This document shows positions 54,307 through 64,000 of a DNA stretch of 64,000 nucleotides, piece after piece. A program made the translations under genes and the position numbers. The DNA lies in NCBI GenBank assembly GCA_021397845.1, contig CM038038.1, positions 64,908,748 through 64,972,747 on the forward strand. The letters are read 5' to 3'. The notes under the pieces were generated by a model. The model was given only the letters and a program-made list of their open reading frames with translations. It had not been told where the DNA came from and did not search any database. Numbering within the stretch: the stretch's first letter is position 1; each line of letters starts with the position of its first letter. This stretch comes from Areca catechu. Its lineage: Eukaryota > Streptophyta > Magnoliopsida > Arecales > Arecaceae.

Positions 54307-57300
54307 ATGGTGACGACGCGAGCAAGAGAAGCCTCCACCAGCCATGCGGGGGACTCCCCTTCTCGAGGGAACCCGCACGTCCCAGAAGTGGAACCGCCTG
54401 CTCTGACCCAACCACCTCTGGCGGAGTCTCAACTGGTCGCACTTGCCCAGCAAATGCAAGTCCTTGCTATGGCAGTGCGCCAGTTCCAGCACCAACAGCG
54501 GTCCTTGGCTACCCACCAGCAGCCAGGGACTCCTGCGGTCCACGCCGCAGCACCCTGTGATAGCCTGCGTTCCTTCCAGGAAAGGCCTTCGCAACCGTGG
54601 GCTATCACCGACCACTGTGGTAGTCGCCGAACCCCGGCGAAGAGACAATGAGCCGGGTCTGTCGACAGGGAGAGCCGCTCACCAAACCTTGAGCGTGGGG
54701 CATCTAAACCCCGCCAAGGCAGAAAGAGCAAGACCCCCTGTCACGGACACCGCGCACCCATGTCACCTTCTCCGCCTCCTTCGGTGGAGAGGTCTACTGA
54801 TGAAGCCGTCAGGCGCATGGCAGAAAAGCACCTGGAGGAGCATGACCGCAAGTTGACGGAGTTAGCCCGCCGGTTTGCTAATCTACATGGCTCCGCTAAT
54901 GAGCCGGCGAGCTACGATTCTCGCCCCCCATTCTCTTGAGAAGTCCAAGAGGAGCCGATCTTAGACCGGTTTCGCATGCCACAGGTGGATCCTTACGATG
55001 GGACCACCGACCCCCTGGATCACCTTGAGAGCTACAAGGCCCTCATGAGGGTCCAGGGGGCAACCGATGCCCTCCTCTGCGTCGTGTTCCCTACTACTCT
55101 CCGGAAGGTAGCCCGGGTGTGGTTCACCCGCCTTGAATCGAAGAGCATCGAATCTTTCGCTCAGCTGGAGCAGAAGTTCATGGCTCACTTCAATGCTTAC
55201 CGAAAAGTACCATGATAGGCGGACAGCCTCTTCTTCATCAGGCAGCAGGACCACGAGCCTCTATGGGACTACGTGGCCTGTTTTAAGGCTGCCGCGTTGG
55301 AGATCTACAGCCTTGATGAGCCAATTGCCATGCTGGCACTGAAGAGGGGGCTTAGGACTTCCCGCCTGACCTACTCTCTTGACAAAAAGCCCCACAGGAC
55401 TTACACCGAGCTCCTCCTCCAAGCTCAGAAGTACATCTGTGCCGAGGAGGCAGATCGTACGAGACAGGAGCTCGATGGGAAACCGCTGAAGAAGCCAACC
55501 CCCGTCGAGACATCCAGGATGCGGAAGCCAGGACCTCCAGCTCCGTGCTTCCGCCAGGGGTCGAGACCGAGGAGCGCCCTCACCTCCGAAGAGAAGTATA
55601 CCCCTCTCATCGCCCCAAGAATGAAGATACTCATGGAGATCGAAGGTGACACCTACCTGCAGCGCCCGCCTTCGATGAAACTGTCCGCTGGCCGCGACAA
55701 AATCAAGTACTGTCGCTTCCATCGCGACTACGGCCACGACATCGAGGAGTGCTGCAACCTCAAGAGGGAGATTGAGAAACTCATCAAGAGGGGCTACCTC
55801 GGACGATTCGTGGGGGGCATGACCCAGCTAGAGCCTCAAGCATTCGCTGCTCTCCCCCCAGTTCCAGCAGTCGACAATCGTCCTACCGAGAAGCCGGTAG
55901 GGATGTTATGCTGGGGAGCCGAGCGCACACCCAAGAAGGCCAGGGGGCAGGGCACTCTGCAAATGTATTCCCCTTCACAGAAGAGAGAGGGAATGAAAGG
56001 GAAAATGTAAACAATGATGCCGTGGTCATCGAGATGATGATCACGAAGCATCCTATAAAATGCATCATGGTTGACAGTGGAAGCTCCACAGATGTGCTTT
56101 TTTATGATGCTTTCTCCAGGATGGATATTTCTCCTACTCAGCTCAGACCTATGCACACCCCCCTTGTCGGTTTCACAGGTGATTCTGTATGAGTCGAAGG
56201 AGAAATTACTCTCCTAGTCACTGCCGAGACCCTACCTCGACAGAGCACCGTCATGATAACTTTCACTGTTGTCAGGCTCCCTTTAGCCTACAACGTGATC
56301 CTCGACTGACCCGGGCTCAACCTACTCGATGCCATCGTCTCCACCAAGAGACTACTCATGCAGTTCCCAACTCCCTACAGCGTCGGGGAGATGAAAGGAG
56401 CACCCTAGTCGGTATAGCATTGCTTCCAAACTCTTCCTGGGGCCAAAGCCTCCGAGAACGATGCTAGGGTGGACGATCTCGACCAAAGGGCTCAAGATCC
56501 TAGGGGTGGCCCAGTCAAACATCTGCTATCTTATCCATTGGGAACCGACCAAGCAAAGATAGTGTAGATCGGGGCCCAGCTACAAGATGAGGAGAGGGCC
56601 CGCCTGTTGGAGTTTTTGTGGGCGAATGCGGATGTGTTCGTCTGGACGGAGATAGACATGCCAGGTATCTCTCCTAACATCATCACCCATAAGCTAAGTA
56701 TTGACCCAAAGTACAAACCAGTTCAGCAGAAGAAGAGAAGTTTCGCCCCGGAAAGGCAGGCAGCAATCAACGAGGAGGTTGACAAACTCCTCACCGCCGG
56801 CTTCATCTGCGAGGTACAGTATATGAGCTGGCTAGCGAATGTGGTGATGGTGAAGAAAAGCAATGGCAAATAGAGGATCTGTGTGGACTACACCGATCTC
56901 AACAAGGCATGCCCGAAAGATAGCTTCCCCCTGTAGAAAATTGACCAGTTGGTGGACACCGCCTCCGGGCATAGGCTGCTCTCCTTCATGGATGCATTCT
57001 CCGGGTACAATCAGATCCAGATGCACCTAGAGGACGAGGAGCACACCGCCTTCATCACTGACCATGGAACATACTGCTACAGAACGATGCCCTTTGGTCT
57101 GAAGAATGCTGGGGTCACGTACCAGCGTCTGGTCAATATGGTCTTCAAAGACCAGATCGGCCGGAACATGCAGGTGTATGTGGATGACATGCTTGTCATG
57201 AGCAAGCCGAGCTCGGACCACATTGCCGACCATGTCGAAGCCTTCCACAGCCTCCGGCAACACCATATGAAGCTGAACCTCGTAAAGTGCACCTTCAAAG

Positions 57301-59749
57301 TGGCCGCCAGAAAGTTTCTTGGCTTTATGGTCACCCAGAGGGGCATCGAAGCGAACCCAGAGAAGGTCGAGGCAATCATCGACATGGAGCACCCAACATC
57401 CAAGAAGCAGGTCCAGCGCCTGACAGGGCGGATTGCAGCTCTGAGCCGGTTCATCTCGAGATCGGCTGACCGCAACCTTCCCTTCTTCAAGGTGCTGTGC
57501 AAGATGCATGACTTCATCTGGACGGGGGAGTGCAGGACGGCTTTCGAGGGACTGAAGGAATTCCTAGCCTCTCCTCCACTGTTCTCCCGACCAGAAGAAG
57601 GAGAGGAGCTCCTGCTTTACCTTGCGGTCATGCCAGGAGCCATCAGCTCAGTCCTCATTCGCGCAGACGAGGATGGGTCCCAGAAGCCGATGTACTACAT
57701 CAGCAAAATCCTCTGCGATGTGGAGATCGGGTATACTCGCTCCGAGGAACTCATTTTTGCTCTAATAATGTTTGCTAAGCCCCTCAGACCTTACTTCCAA
57801 GTGCACCCCATCACGGTCGTAACGGATCAGCCGCTGAGGACCATACTCAGCCACCCCGAGACCTCCAGGAGGCTGGCCAAGTGGTCCCTGACGCTGAGCG
57901 AGTTCGACATAGCGTATCGATCGAGACTGTCACAGAAGGCCCAAGTCCTGGCTGACTTCATGGTCGAGTGCATGGGACTCGCCGAGGAGCCAGAGCAGAC
58001 AACAGCGGAGCATCAAACTGAGCTCGGAGCAAAGGAGGAGCCCTGGATCTCCACGTGGATGGCGTATCCAACTCCGACGGGAGCAGAGCAGGCCTCATCT
58101 TTGCTAATATTGACGGGGTGGTAACAGAATGTGCTCTCTGCTTCAAGTTCGCCGTGACAAATAACCAGGAAGAGTATGAGGCGCTCCTCGGGAGCCTAAG
58201 AGTTTCCCGCGAACTGGGTGTGCAGACTTTGAAAGTCTTTACCGACTCCCAACTGGTTGCCGGACAAGTCTCCGGAGAATATGAGGCTAGAGACCCCCAG
58301 ATGATGAAGTACCTAGAGCGAGTTCGCTCGAGCACGGCGGGCTTCCGATGCTTCAGCATTTTTTACATTCCCCATGAGGAGAATAATTGCGCGGATGCAC
58401 TGTCAAGACTTGCGACTCTACCGGACTCGTCACTGGGGTGCGCCTACATCGAGTACCTCGAGAACCCAAGCTATGAAAGCTCAGAGAAGGTACAACAAGT
58501 CATCCCGAAGCCGAGCTGGATGGACAGGTATGTCAGGTACATCACTGATGGCACCTTGCCAGAAGACCGCATGGAAACCGGCCTCATATAGAAGAAGGCC
58601 TCACGGTTTGTTTTAATGGAAGGCCAACTTTACTGCTGATCTTACTCCTACCCGCTCCTAAAATGCCTCAGGCCCACAGAGGCTGCCTTCATGCTCCAGG
58701 AGATACACGAAGGCCTCTGTGGGAACCATGTCGGAGGGAGAACGCTGGCATACAAAGCTCTTCGCCAAGGATACTTCTGGGAGACCATGAAGGAGGATGC
58801 CATTGACTTCGTCAAGAGATGTGACAAGTGCCAGCGCCATGCTCACATACAGCACCAACTGGCGGTGTCGATCTCCCAACTCTCAGTCCCTTGACCTTTT
58901 GCCCAGTGGGGGATGGACATCCTGGGGCCATTTTTTCCTACACCAGGACAGCGAAGATTCCTGCTGGTGGCGATCGACTACTTCACCAAGTGGGTCGAGG
59001 CAGAGCCACTAGCTCGGATCGCAGAGACCAATGTCCATCAATTCTTCTGAAAGTCAATTATCTGCCACTTCAGACTCCCCCGCTGTATCATCACCGACAA
59101 CGGGTGACAATTCGATAACAGGGAGTTCGAAGGGTTCTGCACCGAGCACGGCATCCAACATCGATTCACCTTGGTAGCTCACCCCCAAACAAACAGGGAA
59201 GCCAAGGTGACTAATCGGACCATTCTTTAAGGACTCAGGACCAGGCTGGACCAGGCCAAGGGCAGATGGGCGGAAGAACTTCCAAGTGCCTTGTGGGCCT
59301 ACCACACAACGACCAGGATGGTGATGAATGAAACACCCTTCAATCTTGTCTTCGATGCCGAGGCGGTCATCCCGGTCGAGCTCGGAATGCCCACACTACG
59401 AGTGCAGCAATATGATGAAGCGCAGAACTCGGCGCACCTCCTGCTCAACCTGGACCTCCTTGAAGAAACAAGGGACAAAGCTCAGCTCCGGATGGCAACG
59501 TACCGCCAACGAGTAGCTCGGTACTACAATGCGCGGGTGAGGCCACAGGTCCTCAGACCCAGCAACCTGGTGCTGCGCCGAGTCGAAGCTTCTCAACCCC
59601 GGGAGTGCAGTAAACTCTCGCCGAATTGGGAGGGCCCCTACAAGGTGACCGAAGCCCTCTCACAGGGGGCCTACTACATCGAGAATCTGGGCGGCGCCAG
59701 ATTTCCACGGACATGGAATGCCTACAACCTGAGAAGATATTATCAGTAG
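54307..59749 (+). pseudogene. Broken gag-pol of the plus-strand Tat element
   Basis: The ATG at 54307 starts MVTTRAREASTS, matching the other gag starts. Gag has TGA stops where related copies have Arg (after RRTPAKRQ, after PPFS, and after RKVP, the last followed by TAG). The zinc knuckle is CRFHRDYGHDIEEC (about 55710). The protease DSGSS is intact (about 56070). RT and RNase H lie in a 391-residue frame (56949-58124) with YVDDMLV. The archaeal-type RNase H follows (58055-58591), shifted in frame. Integrase (58691-59749) has several stops and NREAK in place of N-G-x-x-E, losing the catalytic glutamate. The end is ARFPRTWN..YYQ. Confidence 0.9.
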
Positions 59750-59819
59750 TGTAAGGCCCTCTTCCAAAAGTAATAAAGACCTTTTGTGCAAATGGCTTTT
59801 TGCCTCGCAGAGACACTGA

Positions 59820-61300
59820 AGCCCTGAGCCCAGCTCTCAAGCAATCAAGCCCGGGGCCCAGCTCTCCGACCACCAAGTCTTCAAGCCCGACTCTAAGACA
59901 TCAAAGACCTAAGCCCAGCTCCCAAGAAATCAAGCCCGGGGCCTAGCTCTCCGGCCACCAAGTCTTCGAGCCCGGCTCCAAGACATCAAAGCCCTGAGCC
60001 TAGCTCTCCGGCCACCAAGTCTTCGAGCCCGGCTCTAAGACATCAAAGCCCTGAGCCCAGCTCTTAGGCAATCAAGCCCGGGGCCCAGCTCTCTGGCCAC
60101 CAAGTTTTCGAGCCCGGCTCCAAGACATCAAAGCCCTGAGCCCAGCTCTCAGGCAATCAAGCCTGGGGCCCAGCTCTCCGACCACCAAGTCTTCGAGCTC
60201 GGCTCCAAGACATCAAAGCCCTGAGCCCAGCTCTTAGGCAATCAAGCCCGGGGCCCAGCTCTCTGGCCACCAAGTCTTCGAGCCTGGCTCCAAGACATCA
60301 AAGCCCCGAGCCCAGCTCTCAGGCAATCAAGCCCGGGGCCCAGCTCTCCGGCCACCAAGTCTTCGAGCCCGGTTCCAAGATATCAAAGCCATGAGCCTAG
60401 CTCTCAGGCAATTAAGCTCGGGGCCCAGCTCTCTGGCCACCAAGTCTTCGAGCCTGGCTCCAAGACATCAAAGCCCTGAGCCCAGCTCTCAGGCAATCAA
60501 GCTTGGGGCCCAGCTCTCTGGCCACCAAGTCTTCGAGCCCGGCTCCAAGACATCAAAGCCCTGAGCCCAGCTCTGAGGCAATGAAGCCCGGGGCCCAGCT
60601 CTCCGGCCACCAAGTCTTCGAGCCCGGCTCCAAGACATCAAAGCCTTGAGCCCAGCTCTCAGGAAATCAAGCCCAGGGCCCAGCTCTCCGACCACCAAGT
60701 CTTTGAGCCCGGCTCCAAGACATCAAAGCCCTAAGACAAGCTCTCAGGCAATCAAGCCCGGGGCCCAGCTCTCTGGCCACCAAGTCTTCGAACTCGGCTC
60801 CAAGACATCAAAGCCTTGAGCCCAGCTCTCAGGCAATCAAGCCCGGGGCCTAGCTATCCGGCCACCAAGTCTTCGAGCCCAGCTCCAAGACATCAAAGCC
60901 CTAAGCCCAGCTCTCAGGCAATCAAGCCCGAAGCCCAGCTCTCTAGCTACCAAGTCTTCAAGCCCGGCTCCAAGACATCAAAATCCCGAGCCCAGCTCTC
61001 AGGCAATCAAGCTCGAAGGCCAGCTCTCCAGCCACCAAGTCTTCTAGCCTGGCTCCAAGACATCAAAACCCTGAAGCCCAGCTCTCCAGCCACCAAGTCT
61101 TCGAGCCCAGCTCCAAGACATCAAAACCCCAAGCCCAGCTCTTAGGCAATCGAGCCCGGAGCCCAGCTCTCTAGCCTCCAAGTCTTCGAGCCTAGCTCCA
61201 AGACATTGAAGCCCTAAGCCCAGCTCTCAGGCGATCGAGCCCAGAGCCAAGCTCCCCGGCCACCAAGTCTCCGAGCCTGGCTCTTCACCATTCAAGTTTG
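59820..61300. repeat. 85-bp tandem repeat array, about 17 units
   Basis: AGACATCAAA recurs at 60038, 60123, 60208, 60293, 60378, 60463, 60548, 60633, 60718, 60803, 60888, 60973 and 61058, an exact 85-bp period. Shorter 57-58-bp units occur at both ends of the array. It follows the pol stop directly and lies before the convergent antisense gene. This is the longest array in the window and satellite-like. Confidence 0.95.
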
Positions 61301-61399
61301 AAGCCCAGCCTTCAAGCAGAGTGAAGCCCTCCTTCTCTAATCCCTCTACATGCAAAAAAAAAAGAGAGAGGAGAGGAAAGGGATGCTCAAGTCATGGCA

Positions 61400-62966
61400 A
61401 ATGGGAGGCTTCACTTCATTTCATTAAAAAGGTGCATCTATTTACAGATACCCTCAGGCCCCCGACATGCCGAGTGGCCCAAGTCAAAAATAGTAGAAAG
61501 AAAGAAGCAAAAGCTCCTACCCTACTCGACCGGTGCCTTCCCCTGGCGACGCCCTGCCAGAGCCCTGCTCTCCTTCGCCTCCGCGCCCGGGGCCTGCTCC
61601 TCAGTCGCCACTACCAGTGGAGCTGATTCGATCATCGTTGCTGGTGGAGTTGACTCGGTCACCATCGCCTACATGGCTGGCTCGGTTGCAGCAGCACTCT
61701 CCTTCACCACGGTTAGTGCCGGAGTCGGGGTCTTGGTACCCTTGGAGCCTGGGAGTCAGAGGGCGGCCATCCACTCCTCCGAGAGGATGCTGCACAACTG
61801 AGACTGGCAATACGCGAACCCCTTGATGAAGGAGTCTGTTGCCACCTCTTTGAAGTCGTGCAGGTACTCAGGTGAGGCCTTGAACTTGGCCACCGCTTCA
61901 GCCTCCTTATCGGTGACCTCTGCCCTGCAAGTCACCTCCATTGCCTTCTGCTCTGCATCCACGACTCGACGAGTGGCTTCGATTTCCTCTCTCCTAGCAG
62001 CCTCTGCCGAACTGTTGGTGGCGGAGATCTTCCCCTCCATCTCAGTAGCCCACTACTCGATGACAGTGATCTTTTTCTCGGTTGAGGCAGCCCGCTCCCT
62101 CACCTCCTCCGACTCGGCTTGGAGCTCCTTCAGTCGAGACCTCTTCAAGTCGAGCTCCTCCTTGACCTCTTTCTTCAGTCGCTCGGCGTTGGCGACTTCC
62201 TCCATGAGGGTCTTGACCCTCATCATGGCTTCCCAAGACTCACTTTTTTGCCTCAACTCGGCCCTCAGAGGTTCGAGCGTTGCCTCTCGTTCTCTATCCC
62301 TCTTAGCCCAGTTGCGGCAGTAGTCCCGGATGAGCAGAAGTTCCGTGCCTTGCTGCACCAAAGCCAATTCTAGTCATAAAACAAAAAGCCTAAATGCAGG
62401 TAAGACGGGCTAGAAGCATGCTTACCATGTACAGGTTGGCGAAGGACGCACTGAGAACGTCACCCAGGAGCCTCCCTGCCTGCTCTTACCGATCAACGGA
62501 CTGGACAGAGAAGTCTATCATCCGCTCCGTGAGGGCCGGGTCCTTGATCAAGGAGACATTGGGTGCCAGCTTGAAGGGGACCTGGCGGTGGTCTCTATCT
62601 CTCTTGGTGGCCATTGGATCACCTGTGCCATTGGCGGAATGAGCTTCTAGTGCGGGCAGGGAGCTCGGCACCACCTCGAACATCGTGGCCAACCTCAGCC
62701 CCACACCTTCCGGCTCCCCGTCCTCCTTGACTTCGATGATCTTCGAAGGAGGGGATGCCACTGCAGCAACAACAGTGACGGATCTGGCCCGGGCCACCAT
62801 CTCGGGCTCCGGCATCGGTGCTAGGTTGCGCTGCATCGAAGACTCTGAGGTGGATTTAGTGACCCTCTTCCGCCTCGGCTTGGACATGAGCACAGCTGGC
62901 TCAGGCTGCACCGCCCTCGGACATGAGAATGACCCCTTGCTGCCCCTTGAAGCCCAACACACCTAG
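61400..62966 (-). pseudogene. Antisense gene of the plus-strand element, exons 2 (partial) and 3
   Basis: On the minus strand, exon 2 runs from the truncation near 62966 to 62426 (KPRRKRVTK basic patch, FKLAPNVSLIKDPALTERMIDF) with a TAA at 62486-62488 and the donor GTAAGC. Exon 3 starts at 62352 after GGTGCAG (QGTELLLIRDYCRNW), a coiled coil with one TAG near 62050 and the conserved KFKASPEYLHDFKEVATDSFIKGF. The reading frame ends at 61756, and a further C-terminal, frame-shifted part may reach about 61510. Exon 1 is missing. The second intron is in the same phase as in the other three elements. Confidence 0.7.
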
Positions 62967-64000
62967 GATAGGCATCCTCTATGAGTTGACCAAGTCGAAC
63001 ATGGTGGAAGAGTTCAAATACAAGAAGGAGTTTGAGTTTTTATTTCATTCAACTTATATAATCCTAGTTTTTGGTTTATTTTATAGTCTTTCTCTCACTT
63101 AAATTATGTAAACCTATTCTAACTAGGAGAAGACTTATAATCCCTTTAGGAGAGGGCATGGGAACTCTATAAATACTCCATCCCTCTCCCTCTTGTAATC
63201 ATCTCTTTCTTATGAATACAACTTGCTAAAATCTTGTGCTATTGATTTGTGATTGGTGTCTTTGCTTTGGTTCTCTACTTTGAGTGCTCTCCTTGTGTGC
63301 CCTAACTGAATCCCTGCTGCCCTAGCTTCCATCTGCATCCTTGGAGATCAGCCACGCCCAGAGGAAGACATCCTAGCTACTGCCCCAATCAAGCAACTGC
63401 TTCTTCCCCATGACATCCATACCTAAACATAGTTCTTTCAATTCTAAACCCTAGTTTCTTATTCCTTTGTTTAATTGCTGTTTTGATTGACCCTGATGCT
63501 TGCAGGATCCCTGAGGTGTTTCACCTCCCTTGAGGAGGCCTTCTTTGCTTCCTGGATTGCCCAGATCAGCCATCAGATTCAAGAAAATCGAGGCTTCTTC
63601 TTCCACGCTCCGATCAGAGTTGTGAGTGATCACTGCTGCTACTGAATTTTAATCTCTGACTGGTGAAAAACCTTTCCTTCTCTTATTATCTGATTTGATG
63701 AAGACAAACTATCCTAAATTGGGAGTTTCTCAACTCTCGAGTCATGGCTATTTCATTAGTTTGCATGAGTTTGCCTATGATCTGATGATTCTTTGCACTG
63801 CTAGTCTTTTCGTGCCAGTTCTTACTTTATTTTAAAAATCTAGCTAGCAAATAAAATTATAAAAATCATAAAAAAATTATTTTACTATTTTTCATGCATG
63901 TTTAGTAGTCTTAGAGTCATCCTGCATCACCATGGATGATAGGTATCCAAGTAGAAGGGCTTAATACCTTTACTTTAATCTTTTCTATATGGAGGTCATA
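62967..64000. other. Unassigned promoter- or LTR-like sequence
   Basis: It has a good TATA box (TATAAATA, 63168-63175), then a CT-rich leader-like stretch and short T-rich sequence. The context GGGAACTCTATAAATACTCC resembles plant LTR promoters, but neither a terminal repeat nor a long ORF is visible before the window ends. It could be part of another LTR element interrupting the plus-strand Tat element, or the 5' region of a gene continuing to the right. Confidence 0.35.

Larger units (their letters stand above)
53078..62966 (+). mobile_element. Plus-strand Tat element, truncated before its 3' LTR
   Basis: The 5' LTR (53078-54209), primer-binding site, gag-pol (54307-59749), 85-bp tandem repeat, and the end of the convergent antisense gene are present. 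Exon 1 of that gene, the polypurine tract and the 3' LTR are missing after about 62966. The LTR start TGATGTGGCAAAATCGCTGA matches the U3 end of the first-intron family, so the two are the same or sister families. Many stops are present and no target duplication can be checked. Confidence 0.85.

Noticed and set aside
1..64000. CRISPR arrays, bacterial operons, rRNA or tRNA genes
   Set aside because: None is seen. The tandem repeats lack spacers and the genes have spliceosomal introns.

Overview
This is nuclear DNA of a flowering plant. The evidence is a host gene with canonical GT..AG introns, several Tat-type Ty3/gypsy LTR retrotransposons, small non-autonomous DNA transposons, and AT-rich non-coding DNA. 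Two introns of 20.5 and 15.3 kb stuffed with retrotransposons suggest a large-intron monocot, perhaps a palm; this is a weak inference.

Host gene (+ strand, 70-39033): the last six exons of a BIG-type (Sec7-family) ARF guanine-nucleotide exchange factor, closest in my memory to Arabidopsis BIG3. The catalytic Sec7 domain lies upstream of the window. The exons (70-343, 20877-21382, 21463-21784, 21942-22323, 22433-23121, 38419-39033) join in frame to the stop at 39031-39033. The first complete intron in the window holds a 14.7-kb composite retroelement (2333-16990) and a 601-bp hAT-like element. The fifth holds a second degenerate Tat element (24483-33504) and a TRIM-like element.

Downstream (39034-64000): a complete 12.5-kb Tat element on the minus strand (39823-52366, two 1598-bp LTRs, nearly intact gag-pol), 0.7 kb of very AT-rich DNA, a plus-strand Tat element truncated at its 3' side (53078 to about 62966), and about 1 kb of promoter/LTR-like sequence.

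The most interesting pattern is shared by the Tat elements. Each has gag-pol on one strand and, between pol and the 3' LTR, a convergent gene on the other strand. That gene has three exons with the same intron phases (1, then 0), a basic nuclear-localisation-like patch at the start of exon 2 and coiled coil in exon 3. Where the two genes converge, each element carries its own unrelated tandem repeat (about 57, 47, 119 or 85 bp). The two intronic elements are antisense to the host gene, so their antisense genes, one with a good TATA box, lie in the host gene's sense direction. The composite element in the first intron also has an inverted third LTR, giving a long hairpin-capable palindrome inside the host pre-mRNA.

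All assignments come from reading the sequence and from remembered family features. No alignment or database search was run.
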